DNA of 64,000 nucleotides. Origin: Gemmatimonadota bacterium. Its GTDB lineage: Bacteria; Gemmatimonadota; Gemmatimonadetes; Longimicrobiales; Gaopeijiaceae. The translations under genes and the position numbers were made by a program. The notes under the pieces are model-generated. The model did not search any database. It was given only the letters and a program-made list of their open reading frames with translations, and was not told the origin of the DNA. Below, piece after piece: positions 53,535 to 62,581 of the stretch (position 1 is the stretch's first letter; each line of letters opens with the position of its first letter). The stretch lies in assembly GCA_022825135.1 (NCBI GenBank), contig JAJDYN010000036.1, forward strand, positions 1 to 64,000, in the 5' to 3' direction.

Positions 53535-54569
53535 TCAGTCTCCCGCCCACCGGGGCTTGCGGGCCAGAAAGAAGTACATCGGAGTAAAGATCCCCGTGCT
53601 GCCACCCGCGACCAGCGCGTCCGCCGTCCTGTTCAACAACGAGCTGACCGCAGCGGCGCCATCGGGAAAGACCCGCAACCTCTCGCCAACCCTCAGCACC
53701 AGATTCGTCAGGGCGCGGCCAACGGGTGTGCGCGGGATACCCCTGAGGCTGAGGTCGCGACCTTGCAAGGCACGGTACCAGGGCGTCGTCGGGTCCGATG
53801 CGGAGGCGCGGTCGTGTGAGTCGACGAGTTCGAAACCCGCCGCGCACAGTGCGCCGTCGATCTCATGCGTGCGCGCAATATCCGGGAGCGCATCTCCCAC
53901 CACGATGTCCTCCCTGATCCGCCGGTGTTCCGCGTTACCCGGATCGAATTCCTCGGTGAGACACCACTCGTAGCCCGCAAAGCGGGCCCCCGGACGCAGG
54001 ACGCGGAAGATCTCCCGGAACGCCGCCGTCTTGTCCGGCGCGTGCGGCGTGGATTCGATGGCGATGGCGGCGTCGTAGCGGTCGTCCCTCTCGGGGATCT
54101 GCATGAAGTTGCCGTGGATGAAGCGGCACAACGAGCGAACATCCCGCGTGTGCACTTTCGCCCGCTTGATCTGGTAGGCGCTGTTGTTGATGCCGACGAA
54201 ACTGGCCCCGGTATGACGGGCCAGATTGCCCATCGGCCCGCCTACCCCGCATCCCACGTCGAGCACTTGCATCCCTGGCCTCAGGGACAACCGGTCGCCG
54301 AGGAAAAGCTGGTGCCTGAGCAGCTGCGCCCTGAAGCTCTCGCCAGACCGCCCGGGCGCGAAGTGAAAGGACTGACCCCAGCCGAACTCGTAGAAATCGG
54401 TCACCAGGTCGTAGTAGTGATTTACGTACGACTCGTATCGCTCCCTTCTACGCTCCAGGCCGGCGTCGTGGATCCCGGTGTACTGATCGAATACGGACTT
54501 CACTTCATCCGAGGCCAGATCCCCGAGGGAACGGGAATTCGCGTGTTTGCCAGCGGGCACACGAGTCAT
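53535..54569 (-). CDS. sterol C-24 methyltransferase (Erg6-like)
   Basis: The 344-residue protein has all regions of sterol methyltransferases in order. The aromatic sterol-binding region is YDLVTDFYEFGWGQSFHFAP (53-72), the SAM-binding loop LDVGCGVGGPM (103-113), then IAIESTPHAPDK (169-180) and YEWCLTEEFDP (200-210). The SMT C-terminal domain ends TPMYFFLARKP. Both domains match plant and fungal SMT1/Erg6 more than typical bacterial methyltransferases. These enzymes add methyl to C-24 of the sterol side chain. An SDR gene lies 62 bp upstream on the same strand. No squalene or sterol cyclase gene is present, so the sterol would be made elsewhere or taken up. Confidence 0.9.
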   Translation of the reverse strand: MTRVPAGKHANSRSLGDLASDEVKSVFDQYTGIHDAGLERRRERYESYVNHYYDLVTDFYEFGWGQSFHFAPGRSGESFRAQLLRHQLFLGDRLSLRPGMQVLDVGCGVGGPMGNLARHTGASFVGINNSAYQIKRAKVHTRDVRSLCRFIHGNFMQIPERDDRYDAAIAIESTPHAPDKTAAFREIFRVLRPGARFAGYEWCLTEEFDPGNAEHRRIREDIVVGDALPDIARTHEIDGALCAAGFELVDSHDRASASDPTTPWYRALQGRDLSLRGIPRTPVGRALTNLVLRVGERLRVFPDGAAAVSSLLNRTADALVAGGSTGIFTPMYFFLARKPRWAGD

Positions 54570-54631
54570 CTGATCATTCTGTCGCGCTCGAGGGAATCCA
54601 TTGGATCGCGGGACAATCCTGTTTCACCCCG

Positions 54632-55396
54632 CTACCCCGCCAGCACCGCCCCGCCGTTGACGTTCAGGATCTCGCCGGTGACGTGCCGGCCCAGCTCGGA
54701 GCAGAGGAAGACCACCGGGCCCGCCACGTCGTCGGTGGTCGCGATGCGCCCGATCGGGATGGAGGCGGCGATGCGTTCCCGGCCTCCGTTCTGGAACGCG
54801 GTGGCCGACATCTCGGTGTCCACCCAGCCGGGCGCGACGCAGTTGACCGTGATGCCGCGGGGCGCGAGCTCGACGCAGAAGCTCTTGACGAACGAGCCCA
54901 GCGCGCCCTTGGCCGCCGCGTAGTCGGCGTGATACGCCTCCCCCCGCTGCCCGGCCGTGCTGCCGATCAGCACGAGCCGGCCGTCGGTCCGCAGGATGCG
55001 CGCGGCGCTCCGGCAGGTGTAGAACACCGAGTGCAGGTCGGCCGCCATGGTCTCGTGCCAGCGCTCGTCGCTGATGTCGGACACGGGCGTGTCGGCGGTC
55101 GGCCAGATCCCGTGGTTGCCGACAAAGATGTCGAGACCGTCGAACTCGCGCTCGGCGCGGGCGAACAGCGCGTCGACCATCTCCCGCCGGGACAGATCGC
55201 CGCCCGCCGTCCAGGCCCCCACGCCGTGACCCCGCACCTCCCCCGCAACCGCCTCCGCCTGGTCGAGCCGGCTGCGGTACGCGATGCCCACGGACGCTCC
55301 GGCTCGCGCCAGCTGCAGCGCGACCGCCCTTCCGACTCCGCGGGATGCCCCGGTGACCAGGGCGTTCCTTCCGCGCAGGTCGATCAGATCGTTCAT
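54632..55396 (-). CDS. SDR oxidoreductase with a canonical active site
   Basis: The 254-residue protein has the cofactor loop TGASRGVG (15-22), VGNHG, Ser in IGSTAG, YAAAKGA (Tyr and Lys of the YxxxK pair) and VAPGWVDTEM. It is the normal FabG-like SDR of the three in this window. Sharing a strand and a 62-bp gap with the sterol methyltransferase suggests a possible role in sterol or steroid redox, but nothing in the sequence shows that. Confidence 0.88.
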   Translation of the reverse strand: MNDLIDLRGRNALVTGASRGVGRAVALQLARAGASVGIAYRSRLDQAEAVAGEVRGHGVGAWTAGGDLSRREMVDALFARAEREFDGLDIFVGNHGIWPTADTPVSDISDERWHETMAADLHSVFYTCRSAARILRTDGRLVLIGSTAGQRGEAYHADYAAAKGALGSFVKSFCVELAPRGITVNCVAPGWVDTEMSATAFQNGGRERIAASIPIGRIATTDDVAGPVVFLCSELGRHVTGEILNVNGGAVLAG

Positions 55397-55590
55397 CAGA
55401 CTTCACCCTTCCGTCCAGGTTTCGAAACCCGCCCCGGAGCGCGATCTGGACACACGCGTGCATCGCGAGACCGGTAATGTCGACAAGCCGGACCCGGATA
55501 CCAGGCCAGACCCCGGGACCAGGGCGGACGAATTATCGTGGCATTGCGCCGTCCTTGGTAGTCTCGCGCCGAATGACGTCGCGGCGTGCG

Positions 55591-58341
55591 CTATTCCCAC
55601 CTGTAGCCGAATCGCAGGTAGTAGAACCCCCCGTTCGACCCGAACGGCGAATTGGGACCGTATCGATTGCCCGAGAACACGGCGTTGGGGTTCTCCTGCG
55701 GATAGTGGTTGAGCGCGTTCTGCCCTCCAACCGTCACGGTCGCCGCCTGACTCAACGAATACGACGCCTCGAGGTCGACAAGATGGTTGCCGCCGTAGGA
55801 CGCATCATCCCGGGCATCGAACCAGCCGTCGTAGTAGCTGAGCCGCGCCAGCAGGCGCACGCCGCCGAGCGCATGTTTCCCGGTCACCAGCCAGCGGTAC
55901 CTCGGGAGCCCTTCCTCGAGCTGCCGAATGCGGGTGTCGTTCACCACGTCGGGATCGTACCGGGTGACGCGCGTATCGGTGTGATTGAAGGCCAGGCTGA
56001 GCTCCGTCTCGCCGGACGAGGCGGGTGCCCACGTGGCGACGATGTCGATGCCGTGCGTGCGGGTCCGGAAGTCGTTGGTGAAGAAGCGGAAGTTCTGCAG
56101 GTTGGTCGCGCTCGAGATGCCCTCCGCGACCAGCTGGGCCTTCTCCGCCTCTCTCAGCTCGAACGTCTGCGTGAGCGCCAGGCGGTCGGACACGCGCACG
56201 TGGAAGTAGTCGGCCGTGAGCTGAAATCGACCCGTACCGATCACGGCGCCCAGCGCCAGATTGCGCGATTTCTCCGCGTCCAGGGGCTCGCCGCCGCGCA
56301 ACTGGGCCACCCTCGAAGTCGAGGGGATGGTGCCGTTGTTGACCAGGTCGCGCAGCTGGCGGTTGAACTGGGTCGAAACGTTGAAGGCGTTCTGCTGGCC
56401 CGGTGTGGGCGCGCGGAAGCCGGTGCTCAGGCTGCCGCGCAACGCCAGTCCCTCCACCAGCGCGTAGCGGGCGGCGAGCTTCCCGTTGAGGGTGGCCCCG
56501 AAATCCTCGAAGTTCTCGAAGCGGAGCGCTCCCCCCAGGTTCCAGCGCCCGTCACCGGGCTCCAGCACCTCCGCGTCGCCGTAGACCGCGTAGTTGGCGC
56601 GGTGCCAGTCTCCCGCGGCGATCGGGCTGAAGCCGGGGAAGCCGTTGGACCCCGCGCTGAACCCCTGCGCCGCGTACGGCCCGATGAGCCAGGACTCCTC
56701 CTGGCCCAGGCCGATGGTAAAGTGCTCGTCGCGCCACTCGGCGCCGCCGGCGAGGTTGACCATTTCGTTCACGGCGTAGCCGAGATCGAGGTTGACGCTG
56801 ACTTCCTCCTGCCGGTAGAGGCCGGGGTCGAACTCGTCGGGGGTCGCGGGGCCCAGCGAGGCGTTGACGGTGTTGAAGATGAAGAAATCCACCTCGTTGG
56901 CGCCGTAGCTGGCGCTGGCGTCCCACAGCAGTCCGGACGCGGTCTGGCCCTTCACGCCGGCGACCAGGGAGGCATCGGTCACGTCGGCTCCGAACTGGGG
57001 CGTGAACCCGCCGGGGAACATCTTCTGGAAGGTGAAGCAGTTGGGGTCGGCCATGACCCGGGCGAGCGCGCTCTGGTCGGGCAAGCCGTTGTTCACCCGG
57101 ACGGTGGGACATCCCGCGGATCCGTCGATCACGCCGTCCTGCGCGTCAAGCGCATCTCCGATGAGAAGGGTTTCGCCCCCGTCGATGCTGAAGACGGCCG
57201 CGCGCGTGTTGGGATTGCGGAAGAAGAAGCCGCCGGTCACCCGTTCGCCGGCGTAGTTGGCGTGGGCGTACAGCTGGGTGCCGCCGGGCAGCAGGTGGCC
57301 GAAGTTGCCCCACAGCTTCAAATCGTCCTCGATCTTCGGGGAACCCCAGATCTGGGCGGGATCGCGCACGTGGGTGTTCCCGACCGACGTGAGGAGGGCG
57401 GCGTCGGAGCGCTGTACGCTGCGGCTGGTCGCGTCCGCGCTCCCGTACTCCGCGCTCAGGTTCGCGAATCCGAACGCGCCCAGCGGCAAGCCGACATTGC
57501 CGGACACGGTGTACGACTCGCCTCCGCCGTCCGCGAACCCTCCGCCGCGCACCTCGAGAGCGCCGCCGGAACGATCGTTCCTGAGCTGGAAGTTCATGAC
57601 TCCGGCGATGGCGTCCGAGCCGTACTGCGCCGAAGCCCCGTCGCGCAGCACCTCGACCTGGCGCAGCGCGATGGCCGGGATGCTCGACAGGTCCGGGCCC
57701 TGGGCCCCGTCGGACACCCCGTTGCCGATCCACAGGATGGCCGCCGCGCGGTGCCGCCGCTTTCCGTTGACCAGCACCAGCGTGTGGTCGGGCGCCAGCC
57801 CGCGCAGGTTGGCCGGGCGGATGATCCTGGCCGCGTCGCCGGTGGCCTGCGGGTTGATGTTGTAGGAAGGCACCACGGTCCTCAGCAGGTCGGCCACGTC
57901 GGTGTCGCCCTGATCGACGAAATCCGAGGGAGGGATGGCGTCGATGGGCACCATGGACTCGGTGACGGTGCGCGGCCGGGCCCGGGTGCCGATGGCGACC
58001 ACCCCCTCCAGGGCGATGGCTTCCTGTGCCAGCACCATGTCCAGATAGGTCGTCGCGGCGTCGGTGATCACCACCTCGCGACGCTCGGTATGGTAGCCGA
58101 TGAGCCGGATCTCCACGGTCCGGGTGCCGGCCGGGATGCCTGCGATCCGGTAGTTGCCTTCCGCGTCGGTGATGCCCCCTGTCCCGAGTTCCGGCAGTGA
58201 GATCTGGACGCCGGCAAGGGACCGCGCCGTCGCCACGTCGCGCACCTGTCCCTCCAGCGCGCCCTGGGCCGACAGCGCCCCCGCGGGCCCGAGGACGAGG
58301 GCCGGCACATGCAGAATGTGCTTCAAGATTCGCCTGATCAT
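55591..58341 (-). CDS. TonB-dependent receptor
   Basis: The 916-residue receptor has a signal peptide (AGALSAQG), a carboxypeptidase-regulatory-like domain (GTGGITDAEGNYRIAGIPAG) and a plug (VADLLRTVVPSYNINPQATG, LRGLAPDHTLVLVNGKRRH, YGSDAIAGVMNF). A long barrel ends in FYYLRFGYRWE. This is the type with the plug pattern of copper/siderophore-like receptors rather than SusC. No HmuY-like partner is nearby. GGGAGC lies before the ATG at 58341. Confidence 0.88.
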   Translation of the reverse strand: MIRRILKHILHVPALVLGPAGALSAQGALEGQVRDVATARSLAGVQISLPELGTGGITDAEGNYRIAGIPAGTRTVEIRLIGYHTERREVVITDAATTYLDMVLAQEAIALEGVVAIGTRARPRTVTESMVPIDAIPPSDFVDQGDTDVADLLRTVVPSYNINPQATGDAARIIRPANLRGLAPDHTLVLVNGKRRHRAAAILWIGNGVSDGAQGPDLSSIPAIALRQVEVLRDGASAQYGSDAIAGVMNFQLRNDRSGGALEVRGGGFADGGGESYTVSGNVGLPLGAFGFANLSAEYGSADATSRSVQRSDAALLTSVGNTHVRDPAQIWGSPKIEDDLKLWGNFGHLLPGGTQLYAHANYAGERVTGGFFFRNPNTRAAVFSIDGGETLLIGDALDAQDGVIDGSAGCPTVRVNNGLPDQSALARVMADPNCFTFQKMFPGGFTPQFGADVTDASLVAGVKGQTASGLLWDASASYGANEVDFFIFNTVNASLGPATPDEFDPGLYRQEEVSVNLDLGYAVNEMVNLAGGAEWRDEHFTIGLGQEESWLIGPYAAQGFSAGSNGFPGFSPIAAGDWHRANYAVYGDAEVLEPGDGRWNLGGALRFENFEDFGATLNGKLAARYALVEGLALRGSLSTGFRAPTPGQQNAFNVSTQFNRQLRDLVNNGTIPSTSRVAQLRGGEPLDAEKSRNLALGAVIGTGRFQLTADYFHVRVSDRLALTQTFELREAEKAQLVAEGISSATNLQNFRFFTNDFRTRTHGIDIVATWAPASSGETELSLAFNHTDTRVTRYDPDVVNDTRIRQLEEGLPRYRWLVTGKHALGGVRLLARLSYYDGWFDARDDASYGGNHLVDLEASYSLSQAATVTVGGQNALNHYPQENPNAVFSGNRYGPNSPFGSNGGFYYLRFGYRWE

Positions 58342-58736
58342 GGGGCGAAGCTCCCGTTTTTCCGATGAGGGTGCCGGACGGGCTGTCGCCGACGCGGACA
58401 CGGGTGCGGGCATCGTTGCCGTCTCAGGCTCATGTCCAGCCCCGCGGAGTGGTTACTTGCGCGAACCCCGGCAGGATCCCATTGTGACGGATTGCTCCTC
58501 CATTTTGTCCTAGCCGTTCAGCGGCGCGGGGCCTCCTTCCCGCCATGGCGGGAGAGCCTTCCCCGACCGCCCGGTCCGTTGTTGTCAGTTGCCGTATCCC
58601 CTCCCGAGGAGCCGCCATCGCCTGATCCGATACCGAACCAACCAGCGGCCCCTCCGGGGACGCACGGCATGCTCCGCGTGCACGGCGAGCCCGGTTGAGC
58701 GTTCTTCCAGCAGGTTCACTCCAGGAAGGAGGCAAT
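58342..58736. other. 395-bp gap between divergent genes
   Basis: The stretch between the receptor start and the small membrane gene holds no convincing gene: open frames on either strand lack ribosome sites and family similarity. It should contain the two divergent promoters. A clear -35/-10 pair was not found. Confidence 0.5.
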
Positions 58737-59084
58737 GTGGACAAGAATTTTGCAATTGGAACCGTCGCGGTTGCCGTCGCGCTGCTGGTTCTCGGCTACG
58801 TCGAGGGCGCGGTAGGTGTCGGAGAAGCGGCCACACTTGACCTCAACGGAATCCTTGGCCTCCTCTTCGCCGGAGCATTCTACACACTTGTCCTTGGCTG
58901 GAGGGGCGTGGGCAACGCCCAGGATGGCTTCAAGGGAGGAGCTGTGCTCGGCGCTGTGATGAGCTTGATGAGCAATGGCATCATGAGCGGCGACGCAGTG
59001 ATGGCACTCGTGGTTGCGGCGGTTGTGACGGGTATAGTCGGTGCCGTGCTGGGTGTTCTCGCGGCCAGAGGAGACTCCGGCTGA
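58737..59084 (+). CDS. small membrane protein, paralogue of 48280
   Basis: The 115-residue protein begins VDKNF (GTG start, 3 bp after AAGGAGGC) and has three to four hydrophobic segments. It shares VLGWRGVGNAQDGFKGGAVLGAVM with the 133-residue protein at 48280 (ILGWKGVANAKEGFHAGAIVGAVM). The GWxGVxNAxxGF loop is likely the functional part. Not recognised as a known family. Confidence 0.72.
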   Translation: MDKNFAIGTVAVAVALLVLGYVEGAVGVGEAATLDLNGILGLLFAGAFYTLVLGWRGVGNAQDGFKGGAVLGAVMSLMSNGIMSGDAVMALVVAAVVTGIVGAVLGVLAARGDSG

Positions 59085-59302
59085 TCTCGATCCCTTAGGA
59101 CGACGGCGGCCGCGGCCCGCAGGGGCCGCAGATACGCTTCGGGGCGCGGCCGCCGATCCAAACTTCACCACCGTACCTCGGTCCCGGACCGCCTCTCCTT
59201 CCCGGTCGTCCGGTCCATCGGCTTGCTTCGTCGACTGTCCCCGGATAGCGTGCGCCCTCTGTCCGGGTCCCGCGCTGCTCCTTCGAAGACTGGAGTCCCA
59301 GG

Positions 59303-60751
59303 ATGTACCGCTTTCCCCGCGTGTTGTTCGTTGCCCTGGCCGCGTCTTCCGCCTTGGCTGTCGCGGGCTGCGGCCCGGCCTCCCAGGCATCACCGGCAGC
59401 CGTCAACGACGGACCTTCCCATCCCGGGGTCGACGCCGTGTTCTCGGATCTGGACCGGGACGGGCCGGGCGCGGCGGTCGGGGTTCTGCTCGAGGGCGAA
59501 ATCGTCCATCGCGCGGGCTACGGCATCGCCCACCTCGACCACGGCGCCCCCATCACGCCCGGGACGGTGTTCGACATCGCCTCCATCTCCAAGCAGTTCG
59601 GGGCAATGGCGGCCCTCCTCCTCGAAGCCGACGGCAGATTGGACCTGGACGAGGACGTGCGCGCCTACGTTCCCGAACTCCCCGACTTCGGGGTCCGGAT
59701 CACGGCGCGGCATCTCATCCACCACACCAGCGGAATCCGCGACTGGGTGCACGTCATGTCGCTGGCCGGGCTGGAACGGAGCGACGTCATCTCCTTCGAC
59801 CGGATCCTGCGCATGCTCTTCGAGCAGCAGGCCGTCAACTTCGATCCCGGGGCCGAGTACGCCTATTCCAACACGGGGTACAACCTGCTCGCACGGGTGA
59901 TCGAGGCGCAGTCGGGGATGAGTTTCCGCGAGTTCACACAGCGGCGGATCTTCGAGCCCCTGGGGATGAGCCGAACGCATTTCTCGGACGATCATCTGGA
60001 GGTGGTGCCGGGACGTGCCGAGTCCTACTCGCCGGACGGGGACGCGGGCTTCGTGCGCCAGCCCAACCAGTTGACCGCGCTGGCCTCGAGTTCGCTCAAC
60101 ACCACCATCGACGACTACATCCTCTGGATGCGCAACTACGAGACGGGCGAGGTCGGGGGCGGGGAGGTGGTGAGGAGAATGCGCGAGCGGGGCGTGCTGA
60201 ACGGCGGGGAGACGCTGGCGTACGCGCACGGCCTCACCGTCGGCGAGTATCGCGGGCTGCCCAACTTCGGCCACGGCGGGTCCTGGGCCGGATACCGAAC
60301 CAACTTCGTGCGCTTCCCGGAGCAGGACCTGTCGATCGCAGTGTTCTGCAACGTGTCGGACTGCGATCCCGCGGGGCGCGCGCTCCGGGTCGCGGAGGTG
60401 TTCGCCGGAGAGGCTATGGGCCCGGAACCCGAGCCGGTTGGCGCCGCCGAGATCACCGATGCGCCTCCGCCCATGCCCACGGAGGCCCAACTGCGCGAGT
60501 ACGCCGGACGCTACCGGAGCCCCGAACTCGACATGACCTACGAAGTCGTGGTCGATCGCGGGAGGCTTGTCGCCCGACACTGGCGCACCGGCCCATCGGC
60601 GCTGGCGCCCGCAGGGGAGGACACCTTCACCGGCAACCCGCGCCTCTTCCCGGAGCTGCGCTTCCGGCGGGACGGGGCGGGCAGCGTGGTGGCGTTCACG
60701 GTCACCGGCGGCCGCGTGCGCGACCTGATCTTCGAGCGGGTGGAGGGTTAG
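59303..60751 (+). CDS. beta-lactamase-fold serine hydrolase lipoprotein
   Basis: The 482-residue product has a lipoprotein signal (LAVAGC) and a class C-type fold: SISK (Ser, Lys), the YSNTGYN region with YxN and HGGSWAG. A separate C-terminal domain (about 385-480) with LREYAGRYRSPELDMTYEV resembles the lipocalin-like tail of esterase/D-aminopeptidase members. The gene ends with no gap against the convergent SDR. Confidence 0.87.
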   Translation: MYRFPRVLFVALAASSALAVAGCGPASQASPAAVNDGPSHPGVDAVFSDLDRDGPGAAVGVLLEGEIVHRAGYGIAHLDHGAPITPGTVFDIASISKQFGAMAALLLEADGRLDLDEDVRAYVPELPDFGVRITARHLIHHTSGIRDWVHVMSLAGLERSDVISFDRILRMLFEQQAVNFDPGAEYAYSNTGYNLLARVIEAQSGMSFREFTQRRIFEPLGMSRTHFSDDHLEVVPGRAESYSPDGDAGFVRQPNQLTALASSSLNTTIDDYILWMRNYETGEVGGGEVVRRMRERGVLNGGETLAYAHGLTVGEYRGLPNFGHGGSWAGYRTNFVRFPEQDLSIAVFCNVSDCDPAGRALRVAEVFAGEAMGPEPEPVGAAEITDAPPPMPTEAQLREYAGRYRSPELDMTYEVVVDRGRLVARHWRTGPSALAPAGEDTFTGNPRLFPELRFRRDGAGSVVAFTVTGGRVRDLIFERVEG

Positions 60752-61465
60752 CTACGACAGCCCGCCGTCCACCAGCAGGCCCTCGCCCGTGACGTAGGAC
60801 GACGCGTCCGAGACCAGGAAGGCCACGGCCTCGGCCACCTCGCGGGTGCGCGCGGGCCGGCCGGCGGGGATGGTGGCGAGCGCGTCCTCGCCGACGGGAT
60901 AGCTGTCGACGTAACCGGGCAGGACGTCGTTCATGCGAATGCCGTCGGCGGCGTAGCGCGCGGCGTACATGCGTGTGAAGGCCCCCAGCCCCGCCCGGAT
61001 GGCCGACGAGATGGGAAAGGCGGCGGCCGGCTGCCTGGCCCCGAAGGTGGAGATGTTCACGATGGAACCCCCGCCCCCGGCCTTCAGGATGGGCGTCACC
61101 AGGCGGCTCATGCGCACCACGTTGAGGAGCAGCAGTTCCAGGCCGTCGTGCCACGCCGCGTCGTCGAGGTCGAGCAGGCCGCCGCGCGCGGCATGCCCGG
61201 TGTTGTTCACTACCCCGTCCAGGCGGCCGAAGCGGTCGAGCGCGCCTTCCACCAGGCGGGCCAGGTCGTCCGGCTCGGTGACCGAGCCCCGGATGCCCCA
61301 CCCCCCCAGCCGCCCCGCCAGTTCGCGCGCCTCCGCCGAGCGCGACATTAGCGCCACCCGGTAGCCCCGCTCGGCGAGCAGTTCGGCGCACGCAGCCCCC
61401 ATCCCCCGCCCGGCCGCCGTGACGATCGCGACGGGCGCGTTGGCAGGCCCCTCGGAGGCGCTCAC
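60752..61465 (-). CDS. atypical SDR lacking the YxxxK pair
   Basis: The 237-residue protein has TAAGRGMG (16-23), VNNTG, NIST and ITG-like VTGEGLLVDGG. Where the YxxxK pair belongs there is PISSAIRAG (Ser153 and Arg157), as in the SDR at 18431. The two share the arrangement xSxxxR and thus form a distinct pair in this genome. The GTG at 61465 with GAGGG before it is chosen over a longer frame. The activity is uncertain. Confidence 0.78.
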   Translation of the reverse strand: MSASEGPANAPVAIVTAAGRGMGAACAELLAERGYRVALMSRSAEARELAGRLGGWGIRGSVTEPDDLARLVEGALDRFGRLDGVVNNTGHAARGGLLDLDDAAWHDGLELLLLNVVRMSRLVTPILKAGGGGSIVNISTFGARQPAAAFPISSAIRAGLGAFTRMYAARYAADGIRMNDVLPGYVDSYPVGEDALATIPAGRPARTREVAEAVAFLVSDASSYVTGEGLLVDGGLS

Positions 61466-61741
61466 GGGACCCTCACCCGCACCCGGGCGGATCTGGCCCG
61501 GGCCCCGCGGCGAAGATGAGGGCGACGGGCCGGCTCGGTGACACTGCGGCCGGGGCAACGGGTGCGATCGGCCGCCCCGGGACCCGCCCGGCGCAGCGGG
61601 GACGGCAGACCGGCAGCACCCGAGCGGCATGCTTCCGCCGCGCGCGCCGCCGCAGACCCGTGTGAACGCGCGAATCTTCCCCCGGGTAGGAGCGTATCGG
61701 GAGTCGGACGCCCACCCCGCCACCTGCAACCGGACGGAACC

Positions 61742-62104
61742 CTGCGCAAGCTTCTCCTCTCACTCGGCATCAACGCGGCCGCTCTCTGGGCGGCGGCGGA
61801 ACTGGTCTCGGGCATCCAGCTCGGGGACCGGTTCGAAGAGGTCGTGGTGGTCGCGGCGATCTTCGCCCTGGTCAACGCCTTCATCAGGCCGGTGGTGAGG
61901 TTCTTCGCCTTTCCCGTCATCCTGCTCACCCTCGGGCTCTTCACCCTCGTCATCAACGCCGGCATGCTCATGCTCGCCGACTGGCTGGCGGACGGGCTGG
62001 TCGTCGCCGGCTTCCCGTCCGCTCTCCTGGGCAGCGTGATCATCTCGTTCGTGAGCATGGTCCTGGGGTCCATGCTGGACGTCAAGGGCAAACGGAAGGA
62101 ATAG
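61742..62104 (+). CDS. phage-holin-superfamily-IV-like membrane protein
   Basis: The product is about 120 residues with four hydrophobic segments, starting LRKLLLSLGINAAAL and ending MLDVKGKRKE, as in holin-family-IV proteins of bacterial chromosomes. ALVNAFIRPVVRFFAFPVILLT is typical. Its start is unclear: the family begins just at the first leucine, whose codon here is CTG (61742). The only upstream start is a GTG at 61538, which would add an unlikely basic tail. The function in bacteria is unknown. Confidence 0.65.
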   Translation: MRKLLLSLGINAAALWAAAELVSGIQLGDRFEEVVVVAAIFALVNAFIRPVVRFFAFPVILLTLGLFTLVINAGMLMLADWLADGLVVAGFPSALLGSVIISFVSMVLGSMLDVKGKRKE

Positions 62105-62119
62105 CGGGCAGGGAGCATC

Positions 62120-62578
62120 TCACGGCACGACCGGATAGTACCACACCCGCTGGATCAGCCCGTCGCGCACGTGGTAGACGGCGAGCGAGGCCTGGGACCG
62201 ATCCTCCCCGTCCGGCGCCGTCCAGGACGCCCGTTCGCGCACCGCCACGAAGTCCCCGGTGACGACCGCCTCCTCGATCTCGGACCGCACCGTGGGCTGC
62301 GCCTCGAAATAGGTCGCCATGTAGTCGCGCAGCATCTCCCGGCCCCGTACCTCGACCGAGGTGATGCTCCCCTGCACGTTCACCCACTCCACGGCGGGCG
62401 ACACCCACGACAGCAGATCCTCGGCGTCGTGCCGGTTGAAGGCGTCCACTTGCCCCTGCACCACCGCCAGCGGCCCGACCAAATCCGCCTCGCTCTCCGC
62501 CTCCGGCGGTCCGAAGCATGAGGCGCCCGCCCATCCCACCCCGAGAGTCGCACCGACGGCCAGCCACATCCTGCCCAT
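62120..62578 (-). CDS. NTF2/SnoaL-like lipoprotein
   Basis: The 152-residue product has a signal ending in GASCFG and an NTF2-like fold (VQGQVDAFNRHDAEDLLSWV, then RGREMLRDYMATYFEAQP, VAVRERASW and VYHVRDGLIQRVWYY). Members of this family bind small molecules or act as isomerases; the DUF4440-like part suggests ligand binding. It converges on the holin-like gene with a 15-bp gap. Confidence 0.78.
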   Translation of the reverse strand: MGRMWLAVGATLGVGWAGASCFGPPEAESEADLVGPLAVVQGQVDAFNRHDAEDLLSWVSPAVEWVNVQGSITSVEVRGREMLRDYMATYFEAQPTVRSEIEEAVVTGDFVAVRERASWTAPDGEDRSQASLAVYHVRDGLIQRVWYYPVVP

Positions 62579-62581
62579 CCT

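Noticed and set aside
53332-53847. Frame that partly fills the gap between the metallopeptidase and the methyltransferase
   Set aside because: It overlaps the methyltransferase C-terminus, has no family match and no ribosome site, so it was not called.
61538-61741. GTG at 61538 as the start of the holin-like protein
   Set aside because: It would add 68 residues rich in Arg, Pro and Ala before a normal family N-terminus, with no ribosome site.
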